A DNA stretch of 64,000 nt. Source: Lentilactobacillus kisonensis DSM 19906 = JCM 15041 (GTDB lineage Bacteria > Bacillota > Bacilli > Lactobacillales > Lactobacillaceae). Under the pieces are notes generated by a model, which made no database searches, had not been told where the DNA came from, and worked only from the letters and a program-made list of their open reading frames with translations. Made by a program: the position numbers and the translations under genes. The DNA lies in NCBI RefSeq assembly GCF_001434135.1, contig NZ_AZEB01000003.1, positions 1 to 64,000 of the forward strand, read 5' to 3'. Shown here piece after piece: positions 30,821-39,657 of this stretch. The first letter of the stretch is position 1; each line of letters opens with the position of its first letter.

Positions 30821-31025
30821 TCATCAAAATAATTCAAAACGTTGATTTAAATTTTGAATGCATCATAGTGGGCTAGCTGCTAGTGTTTGAATTAATGAGG
30901 ATCAGTTACCATCAATTAATTTACTAATGACATCAAAGTTTTCATTATTAATTTCGACATTGTGTTGCTCTTAATGATTACTTTGAGTATGCTGTAAGAA
31001 ATAACATCAGAAGGTGATTTCTATC

Positions 31026-31667
31026 ATGCCCATTCATCAAAAAATTATTCAAACCGAAAAAAAGATTCGTTCTGCTTTCATTTACTTGGCTGGCGTCAAA
31101 GACATCGATCAAATTAAGATCAGTGATATTACCAAGTATGCAAAGATCAATCGCAGCACCTTTTACAACCATTATCAAGACAAGCCAGGTATGGTCACTC
31201 ACTTTGAAAATCAAATTTTGAACGATATTCGCCAATTAATGAAGAACAACTTGGCCGATACGATGCAATACCAAGACCCATCGAGTGGTAATCCCCAAAC
31301 CTATCCGGTAGTGGATAAAATCATTCAATATATTAATCAAGAATTTGACTTGATCCGCGTTTTACTCGGCCCAAATGGTGACAATCGCTTAGAAGAAAAG
31401 ATTAAGGACCTCCTAACCGAAATTATCGACGCCGATCTCTACCGGCTAAAAGGGACCACTAAGATGACCAACCAGCTTCCTGACAATTTTGCCCACGAAA
31501 TCATTGTTTCTGGCTTAATGAGCATCATTAAGGTTTGGTTGTCGGAGGGGAATCCTGAAAGCCCATCAGAAATTTCTGCAATTATCATGAAGACCCGGTA
31601 TCTGAGCCCGTATGAGCTGTTAGGTATTGATGAGGCAACTTCTTCTAAAGATAAACGAGATCAATAA
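31026..31667 (+). CDS. TetR-family regulator of the ABC exporter
   Basis: A 213-residue regulator with an N-terminal TetR HTH (about 20-60; IKISDITKYAKINRSTFYNHYQDK region) and a C-terminal helical domain of the TetR_C_7/DhaS-like kind common in lactobacilli. The ATG at 31026 is chosen since AGAAGG lies 11 bases before it; the in-frame GTG at 31014 overlaps that site. Divergent from the ABC exporter operon and probably its repressor. A strong terminator follows. Confidence 0.87.
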   Translation: MPIHQKIIQTEKKIRSAFIYLAGVKDIDQIKISDITKYAKINRSTFYNHYQDKPGMVTHFENQILNDIRQLMKNNLADTMQYQDPSSGNPQTYPVVDKIIQYINQEFDLIRVLLGPNGDNRLEEKIKDLLTEIIDADLYRLKGTTKMTNQLPDNFAHEIIVSGLMSIIKVWLSEGNPESPSEISAIIMKTRYLSPYELLGIDEATSSKDKRDQ

Positions 31668-31728
31668 GCAATGACGCTGGAATGATGCAGGAGCGTTTTT
31701 GCTGATCACAGATTTCTCTAAGTACAAA

Positions 31729-31775
31729 GACGGCACCTACCAAGTTTTCATAACCTTGATAGATGCCGTCTTTTA
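31729..31775. terminator. Bidirectional terminator
   Basis: A 16-base stem, GACGGCACCTACCAAG with CTTGATAGATGCCGTC (31755-31770), with a T-rich tail, between the convergent TetR and GH36 genes. Confidence 0.85.
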
Positions 31776-31793
31776 GCTTGCTTTCAATTTAGT

Positions 31794-33896
31794 TTACTTC
31801 AACAAAATGTGATACAGCCTTGCCATTTTCTCTCTCGAAAAGTTTAGGCTAAGCGCATTATCCGCCACTTCATAAGAACTATTCTGATCATCCCGCGGAT
31901 AGACCTGCTCAACTTTACTAATCTCACCATACTTTACCAGCGAGATCGTGTGCCGCGCTTGATCACTGACACCCCGCCAAGCAGCCAGATAAATGTCCTT
32001 TCCATTCTGGAAGCCGTAACTAAACCACGGATCATCTAACTGGCTTAATCCTTCCGGCCAAAATGGTAGACCGGCTGGAATCTTCTGACGGTATGTTTTA
32101 TAAGCCTTAATGCCTTCCGCAACCAGTTCGAGTCGGTGGCCCTTAACCTTATTGAGATAGCCACTCTGATGAATTCGCAGCAGCATCGCATTAACCATGT
32201 TAAAGATCACTTCTTCATCATCGCCATCTTGAAGGGGGTATGACCAAATGGCACACTGTTCTGGCGCAACCACCGAGGCACCGACAGCGGCAATATTGCC
32301 GTTTCTAACGTAATCGGTTTGATCAGTCATGGACTGAATGCTGTGACGCTGCAACATGGCATAATCATGGCGCATCCCACCACTACCACAATTTTCAATC
32401 ACTAAGTCGGGATACCGTTTGAAGATATCGTCCAGCCACTTGAGGTAAGCGCGATTATGTTTCAGCAAGCCATCACCGGCACTATCAGCATTCCGATCCG
32501 TACCAATCCCGGTCGTAATATTGTAATCCATCTTAATGTAGCCAACGCCGTATTGCTTAACTAACCGTTTCACAACGCTGTCAGCGAATTCCCTCACCTT
32601 GGGATTAGTGAAATCAAGATGGTACCGATCAGCATCAATTACCCGTTTGCCGTGGCGCATGAAGAACCAATCATCCGGTAATTTATCAGCTAACGGGCTC
32701 TTAATACCAACCACCTCTAGTTCTAACCAAAGGCCTGGCGTGAGACCTTTATCCCGAATGTATTGAATCAGCTTTTCAATTCCACCTGGGAAGCGTTCCT
32801 CTGATGGCTGCCACTCGCCGACGCTATCCCACCAGTAGCCGGGCGCGTACCAGCCACAATCAATCACGAAGTACTCGCAACCAACTTTTTGGGCGGCATC
32901 TACCAGTGGCATTTCCTTGGCGGTGGTTGGATCACCAGCCAGCCCGTTCATATAATCGTTGAAAATAACTGCTAATCGCTTATTATCTTCGTTTTCGCGG
33001 CGAATTAAACGGCGGTACTTGGTCATTTCCTGCAAGGCCTTTTCATAATCGCCGGCCAGTTGGCCAAACGCAACTTGAACGGTTGTAAATTCATTTCCCG
33101 GCTTTAAATTCTGCCACCAGTGGTTGTCAAGTTCTTCTGGTCCAGAAAGTCGGATTGCTAACAAGTTGCCCCGGCCAATATCCGTTAGTTCATAATGCCA
33201 GGCGCCATTGTTTTCAATTTGCCAAACGGCCGATTGGTTTGTCTTAGTATTATATAAGATTCCATTTGGTGAATATTCCGAACACGACCACGATGAATTA
33301 TTGGTAACGCCGATTCGTTTAGTGGATGCTTGGTTCTTCTCGCCGTCAACCCAATAGTCAAGGCCGGCATCCTTTAGTGACCGCTGCTTCCACTGAGCTT
33401 CAGCCGTCCAATCATTGTTAGGGATGAAGATTTGATTGTCCTCTGAGTAATTACCATCCAGATCATCAGCTTGATTAATCCCGCTCATCGCAAATGACGA
33501 TACGTATTCAATTCCTAGATCTTGATTACCAATGTTTTCTAACTTCGTCCAGCTGCGAATCACTGCCGTTTGATCGTAAAGTTGGAAACAGCTGGTAACC
33601 CGTAACTGCTTTCCAGCATCTTCTTGAACGATTGTCAGTACCTTGCCATTATCGGTGTCTTGGATACTGTGGGTAACGTAGTTTAAGTCTCTCCCAGGAT
33701 TGGTGTCGACAAAACTGACCCCCTTATGATGAAAGTTGTTGCCGGTCACTTGAACCTCGGCAATTTGAAAATGCTGCTTCATCTCTGAGTTAGCGTTACT
33801 AAGATCGTTTGAATTAACAACCGTCATCATAATTTTATCGTCGTTAATTTCAAAACCTAAGCGGGCTGAATGAGTTGTAACATTAAAAGTTGGCAT
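31794..33896 (-). CDS. GH36 alpha-galactosidase
   Basis: A 700-residue cytosolic GH36 enzyme that hydrolyses terminal alpha-1,6-galactose from melibiose, raffinose and related sugars. An N-terminal beta-sandwich (about 1-300) precedes the TIM barrel (about 300-620) and a C-terminal beta domain. The nucleophile is D457 in KMDYN, and the acid/base is D525 or D528 in TDQTDYV; ENCGSGG (501-507) is also family-typical. It differs from the common 730-740-residue MelA type of lactobacilli. It is divergent from AraC regulator 4, with a cre-like site between them, and monocistronic. Confidence 0.88.
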   Translation of the reverse strand: MPTFNVTTHSARLGFEINDDKIMMTVVNSNDLSNANSEMKQHFQIAEVQVTGNNFHHKGVSFVDTNPGRDLNYVTHSIQDTDNGKVLTIVQEDAGKQLRVTSCFQLYDQTAVIRSWTKLENIGNQDLGIEYVSSFAMSGINQADDLDGNYSEDNQIFIPNNDWTAEAQWKQRSLKDAGLDYWVDGEKNQASTKRIGVTNNSSWSCSEYSPNGILYNTKTNQSAVWQIENNGAWHYELTDIGRGNLLAIRLSGPEELDNHWWQNLKPGNEFTTVQVAFGQLAGDYEKALQEMTKYRRLIRRENEDNKRLAVIFNDYMNGLAGDPTTAKEMPLVDAAQKVGCEYFVIDCGWYAPGYWWDSVGEWQPSEERFPGGIEKLIQYIRDKGLTPGLWLELEVVGIKSPLADKLPDDWFFMRHGKRVIDADRYHLDFTNPKVREFADSVVKRLVKQYGVGYIKMDYNITTGIGTDRNADSAGDGLLKHNRAYLKWLDDIFKRYPDLVIENCGSGGMRHDYAMLQRHSIQSMTDQTDYVRNGNIAAVGASVVAPEQCAIWSYPLQDGDDEEVIFNMVNAMLLRIHQSGYLNKVKGHRLELVAEGIKAYKTYRQKIPAGLPFWPEGLSQLDDPWFSYGFQNGKDIYLAAWRGVSDQARHTISLVKYGEISKVEQVYPRDDQNSSYEVADNALSLNFSREKMARLYHILLK

Positions 33897-34212
33897 GAAA
33901 ACAATCCTTTCTAAATCAATTCGTTATTTTCAACAGCTAATTCTACTTATGCATTAAACATTGTTAATTAAGTTAGGTTAGCAGCTGATCCTCTTTAATT
34001 TATTTTGCTAAATACTTGTTTGGATCCTTTCGTTCTAATGTTTAAGATCCAAAAATCATTATAAATATATTGTAACCGGTTCCACTTTCAGCTTAAATGG
34101 TGTATTGTACAGGAAAGGTGTTTTTTTGTAACCACTAATCGGTATATTAAGTGTCTTTTTCTCACCAAATCATTTAACTCTAAAAATACAGTAGTGAAAG
34201 GAGCCTTATTTA
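33897..34212. promoter_or_regulatory. GH36/AraC divergent control region with cre-like site
   Basis: The 316-base region has no gene. At 34071-34084 TGTAACCGGTTCCA matches the cre consensus TGWNANCGNTNWCA except at one position. A word TTAAGTGTCTTTTT (34148-34161) resembles sequences before the other AraC genes. Confidence 0.55.
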
Positions 34213-35154
34213 ATGAAAACAATCACATGTTTTAATATCAGTGAGCCAGTCATGCACATCTCTTCTGGCAAGTTTACTTCTGGAAAACACTGGCAGCATA
34301 AGCACATGTACCATAACGGTAACTTTGAAATTATCGTTGTCATTAAGGGCGTGATTCATTTACAGGTTGATGACACCCGTTACACGATTCATGAAAATGA
34401 AGTGTTTGCATTGCCGCCGTTTCACCATCTCCATGGCTACCAAGAATCCCCAGAGAACACGCAGTATTTCTGGTTCCATTTTTTTACTAAGCCTCATGGT
34501 CTCAAAACCGCGTCCTTGGATGAAACGAACATCAAAACAATTGAATCTCTGTTCAAAAAGGATCAGGCGGTCTTGCCGCTCCAGTTTAAATTACCAAATG
34601 TGGAGAAAGTGTTTATCTTAGCTAACCAAATTTTAGATGTGGCTAAAAACAATTATTTCACTTCAATGGCCACTGATTATCTCCTCACGACCCTCATTCT
34701 TGAGCTGTCCGAAGAGTATTTTAAAATGGTGGTTATCTCCCCCGTCTCGCAAGAAGAGGCCCGCATTGATGGTATCAAAGAATGGATCCGAGCAAATCTA
34801 AGCGAGAAATTAAAGGTAAGTGACGTTGCCGATGCCTTTGAATTGAACCCCCACTACCTGGTTCGAATTTTTAAACAGCAAACTAATGAAACCGTGATTC
34901 AATACATCAACGGGATAAAGCTTCAGCAGGCCAAAGAACTCTTGTTAAGAACCAATTTACCAATTAAGCAAATTGCCAGTATGGCTTTTTACCCGGACGA
35001 AAAGCGATTCATGAAGGTCTTCAAAGAAAATGTCAATTTAACGCCATCAAAGTTTCGGCGCGCCTATACGAAGAAATTTCTGGACAGCAGTAATTTTGAT
35101 CCAGAAGTCCCAATTACCAAGGATACACCCCAGTATCGCCAGCGATTCAAATAA
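34213..35154 (+). CDS. AraC-family transcriptional regulator 4
   Basis: A 313-residue regulator with a cupin sensor domain (about 10-105; YTIHENEVFALPPFHHLHGY) and C-terminal AraC double HTH (about 185-285; LKVSDVADAFELNPHYLVRIF and LPIKQIASMAFYPDEKRFMKVF regions, ending TPSKFR), then a tail with FDPEVPITKDTPQ. It lies between the divergent GH36 gene and the convergent GPH-GH27 operon, so it is the likely activator of both alpha-galactosidase units. GAAAGGAG precedes the ATG. Confidence 0.88.
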   Translation: MKTITCFNISEPVMHISSGKFTSGKHWQHKHMYHNGNFEIIVVIKGVIHLQVDDTRYTIHENEVFALPPFHHLHGYQESPENTQYFWFHFFTKPHGLKTASLDETNIKTIESLFKKDQAVLPLQFKLPNVEKVFILANQILDVAKNNYFTSMATDYLLTTLILELSEEYFKMVVISPVSQEEARIDGIKEWIRANLSEKLKVSDVADAFELNPHYLVRIFKQQTNETVIQYINGIKLQQAKELLLRTNLPIKQIASMAFYPDEKRFMKVFKENVNLTPSKFRRAYTKKFLDSSNFDPEVPITKDTPQYRQRFK

Positions 35155-35193
35155 CCGTTACGCACGAATTCAACCATGAAAGGAAACACAACC

Positions 35194-35361
35194 ATGAAGA
35201 GACGAAAAGGCCGAATGAACATTTTAATTATGATCACTATTATTGTAATTATTGATCTCCTGTTTGTCGGATATAACTCACTAACCAAGCGTCATAAAAG
35301 CAGTGCGCCGGCATCTAACGCCATTGTGAGAGTGGTTACTACTAACCATTCTTCACTGTAA
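35194..35361 (+). CDS. Small single-pass membrane peptide
   Basis: A 55-residue frame not resembling any family I know. A basic N-terminus (MKRRKGRMN) is followed by one strong hydrophobic helix (about 9-27, rich in Ile) and a polar tail. AAAGGAA lies 9 bases before the ATG. It is 39 bases after AraC regulator 4 and before a terminator, so it would be co-transcribed with it. It may be a small membrane regulator or a chance frame; the ribosome site and position favour a real gene. Confidence 0.5.
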   Translation: MKRRKGRMNILIMITIIVIIDLLFVGYNSLTKRHKSSAPASNAIVRVVTTNHSSL

Positions 35362-35405
35362 GTGGCACGATTGGGACATTTGCCGTTTAGCTTCTAGAAA
35401 CTAAC

Positions 35406-35446
35406 AAAAAACGATTATTCCTAGTTTTGGAATAATCGTTTTTTCG
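35406..35446. terminator. Bidirectional terminator
   Basis: A perfect 16-bp stem, AAAAAACGATTATTCC (35406-35421) with its complement (35429-35444), 7-base loop, between the convergent AraC and GPH units. Confidence 0.9.
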
Positions 35447-35500
35447 TTTGCAATAGCAACTCAGACCAATCATCTACAGTTTGTCACAGATCACGCAATC

Positions 35501-36895
35501 CTATGCCCGTGTCTTAGACAAATCAGCCGTAATCTTGCCTTCCATCTTCTCATAACGGAAGTATAGAAGCGCAGGAATGATTGCAACGGCATACATAATA
35601 ATCGTTACCCAGTTGAATGAGAGTTTAATCCCACTCAACGCATGCAAAGTCTGGGAATGATTAGCAACATAGCCAAAGGCCGACATAATTTTTCCGTTTA
35701 ATGCGCCGGCAAAGCCCATCCCCATTGACATACAGAAGGCTGAACCAATCGTGGTTAAAATACCAGCCGCGTTAACCCCGTTTTTCCATTCACCATAATC
35801 AACAGCCGAACCAAGCATTGCAAATGGCATGGAAACAGCGATTCCGGATCCAACGTTGGCAATTAACCAACCAATAATGGCCCCAGCAGCGTTTAAACCA
35901 GAGAACATAATCACAAATTGACCAAGAACGGCAATTGCTAATCCCATTGCCCAAATGTGACTCTTTGACATCAGTTTATTCAGGAATGGAATTGAAATTA
36001 CCCCGAGCACCTGAATAATCGCGATGGAGTTGAACAAGGTAACTAAACCCTTGTTATCAAAATAATAAGTGAAGTAGTAAACCATGGATTGCTGACGGCC
36101 TTGTTGCGCAACCCAGAACAAAAAGTTCCCAGCAACAATGATAAACCATGGCCAGTTTTTGTTCATCGCGTGAACACTTCGCCGCAATGTTACTCGTTGA
36201 CTATTTGGCACCACAACCCGTTCTCTAACGTGGCCGAATGAGAACAAAGTTCCAGCCAAGTTCAAGCAGGCAAAAATGACAATGAAGATTCGGAATCCTT
36301 TAATATCATTGCCACCGCCAAAGAAGGCAACTAATGGCAATGTTAATGAGTTAACAACGAAGACGCCTAAGTTTGAACCAACCATTCGCCATGAGTTCAA
36401 GACAACCCGTTGACTTGGGTCAGAACTAATTAATGGCAAAATCGTGGTGATTGGGGCATTAATTCCTAAATAAATTACGCCATAAATCATGTAAACAATA
36501 GCACAATACAAAGCTTTAGCCGATGGGCTCAAACTTGGTGCCCAGAATAGCAAGACCCCACTTGCCGCATAAGGTAATGCCAGCCACAGAAAATATGGTC
36601 GGGCCTTGCCAAACTTGGAATGCGTCATATCAATAAAAGTCCCCCAAACTGGGGCACCAACAGCATCAACCACCCGGGCAACCAGTAAAATAGTCCCCGT
36701 GGCGGCTGCTGAAATCATTGCCACATCAGTAAAGAAATACATCAAATAACTATTAACAACCGTCGCAACCAGTTGACCAGAAAAGTCCAAGTTGGCGTAA
36801 CTTAACCGTTCAAGAAAGCCAACTTTCTTCTTGGTCGAACCAGCTGGAAATTTTTCGGATTTAACTTCCATAGCCGTTTTTTCGTCCATAATCAT
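35501..36895 (-). CDS. GPH-family symporter, alpha-galactoside locus
   Basis: A 464-residue, 12-helix GPH/MelB-type symporter with family motifs RLSYANLDFSGQL, YFFTDVAMI, RPYFLWLALPYA and SAVDYGEWKNG. It is related to, but clearly distinct from, the two transporters at 6015 and 14863. It follows the GH27 gene by 15 bases, so an alpha-galactoside such as melibiose is the probable substrate. Two in-frame ATGs (36895 and 36889) follow AAAGGAG; the second has the better spacing. Confidence 0.88.
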   Translation of the reverse strand: MIMDEKTAMEVKSEKFPAGSTKKKVGFLERLSYANLDFSGQLVATVVNSYLMYFFTDVAMISAAATGTILLVARVVDAVGAPVWGTFIDMTHSKFGKARPYFLWLALPYAASGVLLFWAPSLSPSAKALYCAIVYMIYGVIYLGINAPITTILPLISSDPSQRVVLNSWRMVGSNLGVFVVNSLTLPLVAFFGGGNDIKGFRIFIVIFACLNLAGTLFSFGHVRERVVVPNSQRVTLRRSVHAMNKNWPWFIIVAGNFLFWVAQQGRQQSMVYYFTYYFDNKGLVTLFNSIAIIQVLGVISIPFLNKLMSKSHIWAMGLAIAVLGQFVIMFSGLNAAGAIIGWLIANVGSGIAVSMPFAMLGSAVDYGEWKNGVNAAGILTTIGSAFCMSMGMGFAGALNGKIMSAFGYVANHSQTLHALSGIKLSFNWVTIIMYAVAIIPALLYFRYEKMEGKITADLSKTRA

Positions 36896-36910
36896 TAATC
36901 TCCTTTAAAA

Positions 36911-38191
36911 TTATAACGATACTTTCAATAAGCAAACATCATGTGAACCAATCTTCAGTGACTCTTCTGAAGTCATCGAGATGTCTTGGTCATGCCAAAC
37001 ATCGTGACCACTTAGCGGAATTTCTAACTTTGAAAGGTCAGATCCCGTTAACCGTAAATCGTGATCCGAAATGTTAAAGATTGCAAAATACTGATCGTCA
37101 GCTGTAGTCGCATACCAAGTGATTTTGTTCTCATCACGATGGGTTTGGCACTTTTCAACGACATGGTCATCTAAGTTGAGAAGGTCCCCGTTTGTCAGCA
37201 AGCTCATCGTCCAGTCATCATTATCCGGTAACTCACCGCCCATAATTAATGGTGATTGCATCATGGCCCACAGCGTCATCATGGTTTTTTGCTCCGACTT
37301 GGTGAATCTGGTCTGCCGATTGCCACCAGGGCCATCAACTGAACGGATACCGATGTGGCCAAGTGGCAACATATCACAATCCGGCCAGTTACCCGGGCGA
37401 GACATTGCCGACCATTTTTCTGCCCGGTCGAACATGTTCAATAATAATGACCAGTCGTCCCAAAAATCATCCGTAATCCGCCACATGTTGGCCGTTCGTT
37501 GGAAGAAAGCGCCATTTTCAACGGGTGCCGGTCCTGGTGATAAGGACAATACCATCGGTCGGCCAGTCTTATCGATTGCTTTTCGAAGTGCTTCGACTTC
37601 CTTCCTGTGGGTCCCGTTATAAATAACTGAGTTGGCGATATCATCACATTTAATAAAATCAACGCCCCAAGAAGCGTAGAGTGCCATGAGCGAATCATAG
37701 TAACCCTGGCCTTCTGGCATATCAACGTTGACCCCATACATATCCGAATTCCAAGGACAAATATTATTAAGCGCAATGTCCTTAGCCGTTTTGTCAGTCC
37801 CCTTTATTGGCGTTTCACTATGAACAGCCTGGCGGGGAATCCCACGCATAATATGGATTCCAAACTTCAATCCTAATCCATGAATATAATCGGCCAGCGG
37901 CTTAAAACCGTTACCATTGGCAGCCGAAGGAAACCGTTTTGAATCCGGCAACAAGCGAGCATACTTATCCATGACCAGTGGCGCAAAATTATGGTACTTG
38001 GACGAGTTAGCCGTTGGTTCATACCATTGAATATCAACGGTCACGTATTGCCAACCAAACTGTTTAAGGTGTTTACTCATATAATCGGCATTGCGCTTCA
38101 CTTCTTCTTCACGAACCGAAGCCCCATAACCATCCCAACTATTCCAACCCTTTGGGGGAACGTCGGCAAATTTTCTAAATGTTTGTGTCAT
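36911..38191 (-). CDS. GH27 alpha-galactosidase-like glycosidase
   Basis: A 426-residue cytosolic GH27-type enzyme. The N-terminal PPKGWNSWDGYG (12-23) is the usual GH27 opening; the nucleophile is D183 in FIKCDD and the acid/base D241 or D242 in RITDDFW. A small C-terminal beta domain closes the protein. Some relatives act on alpha-galactosides or beta-L-arabinopyranosides, so the exact sugar is open. First gene of the operon with the GPH transporter. AGAAGGGATG precedes the ATG, and three tandem palindromic repeats fill the leader. Confidence 0.88.
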   Translation of the reverse strand: MTQTFRKFADVPPKGWNSWDGYGASVREEEVKRNADYMSKHLKQFGWQYVTVDIQWYEPTANSSKYHNFAPLVMDKYARLLPDSKRFPSAANGNGFKPLADYIHGLGLKFGIHIMRGIPRQAVHSETPIKGTDKTAKDIALNNICPWNSDMYGVNVDMPEGQGYYDSLMALYASWGVDFIKCDDIANSVIYNGTHRKEVEALRKAIDKTGRPMVLSLSPGPAPVENGAFFQRTANMWRITDDFWDDWSLLLNMFDRAEKWSAMSRPGNWPDCDMLPLGHIGIRSVDGPGGNRQTRFTKSEQKTMMTLWAMMQSPLIMGGELPDNDDWTMSLLTNGDLLNLDDHVVEKCQTHRDENKITWYATTADDQYFAIFNISDHDLRLTGSDLSKLEIPLSGHDVWHDQDISMTSEESLKIGSHDVCLLKVSL

Positions 38192-38212
38192 GATTCATCC
38201 CTTCTCATAAAA

Positions 38213-38330
38213 GTGAGCGGAGTCAGGCGATTAGAAATCGGAGTATAAGTCTCCTTGGCCAAGAATTCCTGGGTCTGGAATTTTTGACCAAGGTGCTTAT
38301 ACGTAGATTTCTGCCTGACGCAGCTGTCCT
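38213..38330 (+). repeat. Palindromic repeat, GH27 leader copy 1
   Basis: 118 bases from GTGAGCGGAGTCAGGC to GCCTGACGCAGCTGTCCT; stems TCAGGC/GCCTGA, AGAAATC/GATTTCT, TATAAG/CTTATA, CTTGG/CCAAG and an apical AATTCC/GGAATT hairpin. It ends 21 bases before the GH27 start codon. Confidence 0.9.
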
Positions 38331-38336
38331 ATAAAG

Positions 38337-38454
38337 GTGAGCGGAGCAAAGCGATTAGGGAACGAAGTGTAAGTCTCCTATACCAGAAATCCCCGGTTCT
38401 GGGATTTTTGGTATAGGTGCTTACGCGCAGATCCCTGCTTTGCGCAGCTGTCCT
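38337..38454 (+). repeat. Palindromic repeat, GH27 leader copy 2
   Basis: 118 bases, same ends as its neighbour, but with stems CAAAGC/GCTTTG, TAGGGA/TCCCTG, TGTAAG/CTTACG and CTATACC/GGTATAG, and apical AATCCC/GGGATT. Both arms changed together relative to copy 1. Confidence 0.9.
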
Positions 38455-38461
38455 AAAAATA

Positions 38462-38580
38462 GTGAGCAGAGTCAGGCGATTATAAACCAGTGGGTAAGTC
38501 TCCATCAACGGAAATTCCCGATTTTGGAATTTTTGTTGGTGGTGCTTATCCGCAGGTTTATGCCTGACACAGCTGTCCTA
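38462..38580 (+). repeat. Palindromic repeat, GH27 leader copy 3
   Basis: 119 bases, GTGAGCAGAGTCAGGC to GCCTGACACAGCTGTCCT, with the stem CCATCAAC/GTTGGTGG-like and apical AATTCC/GGAATT. Third of three same-direction copies between the operon promoter region and GH27. Confidence 0.88.
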
Positions 38581-38860
38581 AACCTCAAAGTCATCCATTT
38601 GTGTTTAATTGAACAAGAAATGTTATTAATGTCTTCCGGAAGTGCTGATTAATCTTCTCATTCAGTCCACATTAATAATCTTAAAGATTGGCGAAAGCGA
38701 TTTCAATATCATCAAAAGTACATTTAGTGTTATAAAGTCACCCACAATTACATATTTGGTGGTGAAAAGTAACCTAGAAAAGTGAAAGAGAAAATTAAAC
38801 CGTTTTTGTTAAATTTAATTTTCAAATTGCTTTTTCCGTTCCAACATTTGTTCACCTAGA
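38581..38860. promoter_or_regulatory. GH27 operon promoter region with cre-like site
   Basis: About 280 bases without a gene. CGAAAGCGATTTCA (38692-38705) differs from the cre consensus at one position. The promoter of the GH27-GPH operon probably lies here, which would place all three palindromic repeats in the transcribed leader. Confidence 0.45.
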
Positions 38861-38861
38861 T

Positions 38862-38895
38862 AAAAAACCACCTACTGATTAATTTCAGTAGATGG
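38862..38895 (-). terminator. Intrinsic terminator of TetR gene
   Basis: On the minus strand CCATCTACTGA pairs with TCAGTAGGTGG, followed by TTTTTT (38862-38867). Confidence 0.88.
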
Positions 38896-38937
38896 CCCTT
38901 TAATCACGATCTATCAATTTTTACCGATAATAATCAA

Positions 38938-39492
38938 TTAGACTTTTTTAAGGAGTTCCGGATTAACAATAATCTTCGCAAGCTCATCCGAGCTAATCTT
39001 ATCTTCACCACTCAGCCACTTTTCCAATGCCCCAACGGATCCACTCACAAAAAACGTAAAATAATATTCCAACAAACGGTGGTCATTAATGTGACCCTGG
39101 GCGGTAAATTCATGCATGAACAGCTCATGAGCTTGAGCAAAAATTTGATCGATAATTTTATCTGTCCGTTTCATGCTTAACATAATTCTCATTGCCACCG
39201 CGTTATCTTCAACAACCAAAACCAGCCGTCTGCCCCAGTCCTGCAAATCATCCTTGGGCTGTACCTTCAACAGTGGGCTTATCTGGTCGAAGATGTCATT
39301 TTCAATCGCTTCAAATAGGTTATCTGGATTATCAAAGTGCAGGTAAAAGGTCCCCCGGTTAATGTCAGCCTCTTGGCAGATCTGGGTAACGGTTACCTTG
39401 GCAAGTGGTTCCTGCTGCAGCAACGTTAATAGCGCTCTTTTCAGCGTTTGAATCGTATATTGGGTTCGCCGATTATTTTTAATTCCGACCAT
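38938..39492 (-). CDS. TetR-family regulator
   Basis: A 184-residue TetR regulator with an N-terminal HTH (about 10-55; VTVTQICQEADINRGTFYLHFDN region) and a C-terminal TetR_C_7-type helical domain. GAGAGGATG precedes the ATG. It is divergent from the MMPL transporter gene, sharing a 165-base control region, and probably represses that gene. The ligand is unknown. Confidence 0.88.
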   Translation of the reverse strand: MVGIKNNRRTQYTIQTLKRALLTLLQQEPLAKVTVTQICQEADINRGTFYLHFDNPDNLFEAIENDIFDQISPLLKVQPKDDLQDWGRRLVLVVEDNAVAMRIMLSMKRTDKIIDQIFAQAHELFMHEFTAQGHINDHRLLEYYFTFFVSGSVGALEKWLSGEDKISSDELAKIIVNPELLKKV

Positions 39493-39657
39493 TAGTTGAA
39501 CATCCTCTCGTTCACTGTCTAATTGATAACATTTTGCCGTTATTTACTTATTGTCATTTTCTTGTTGCCAATATTATACTGATGTCTGTGCTTCAAAATC
39601 AACACAGTATCCATTTAATGGCACAATGTCAATTTTGGATGAAGGGATGTTTAAAAA

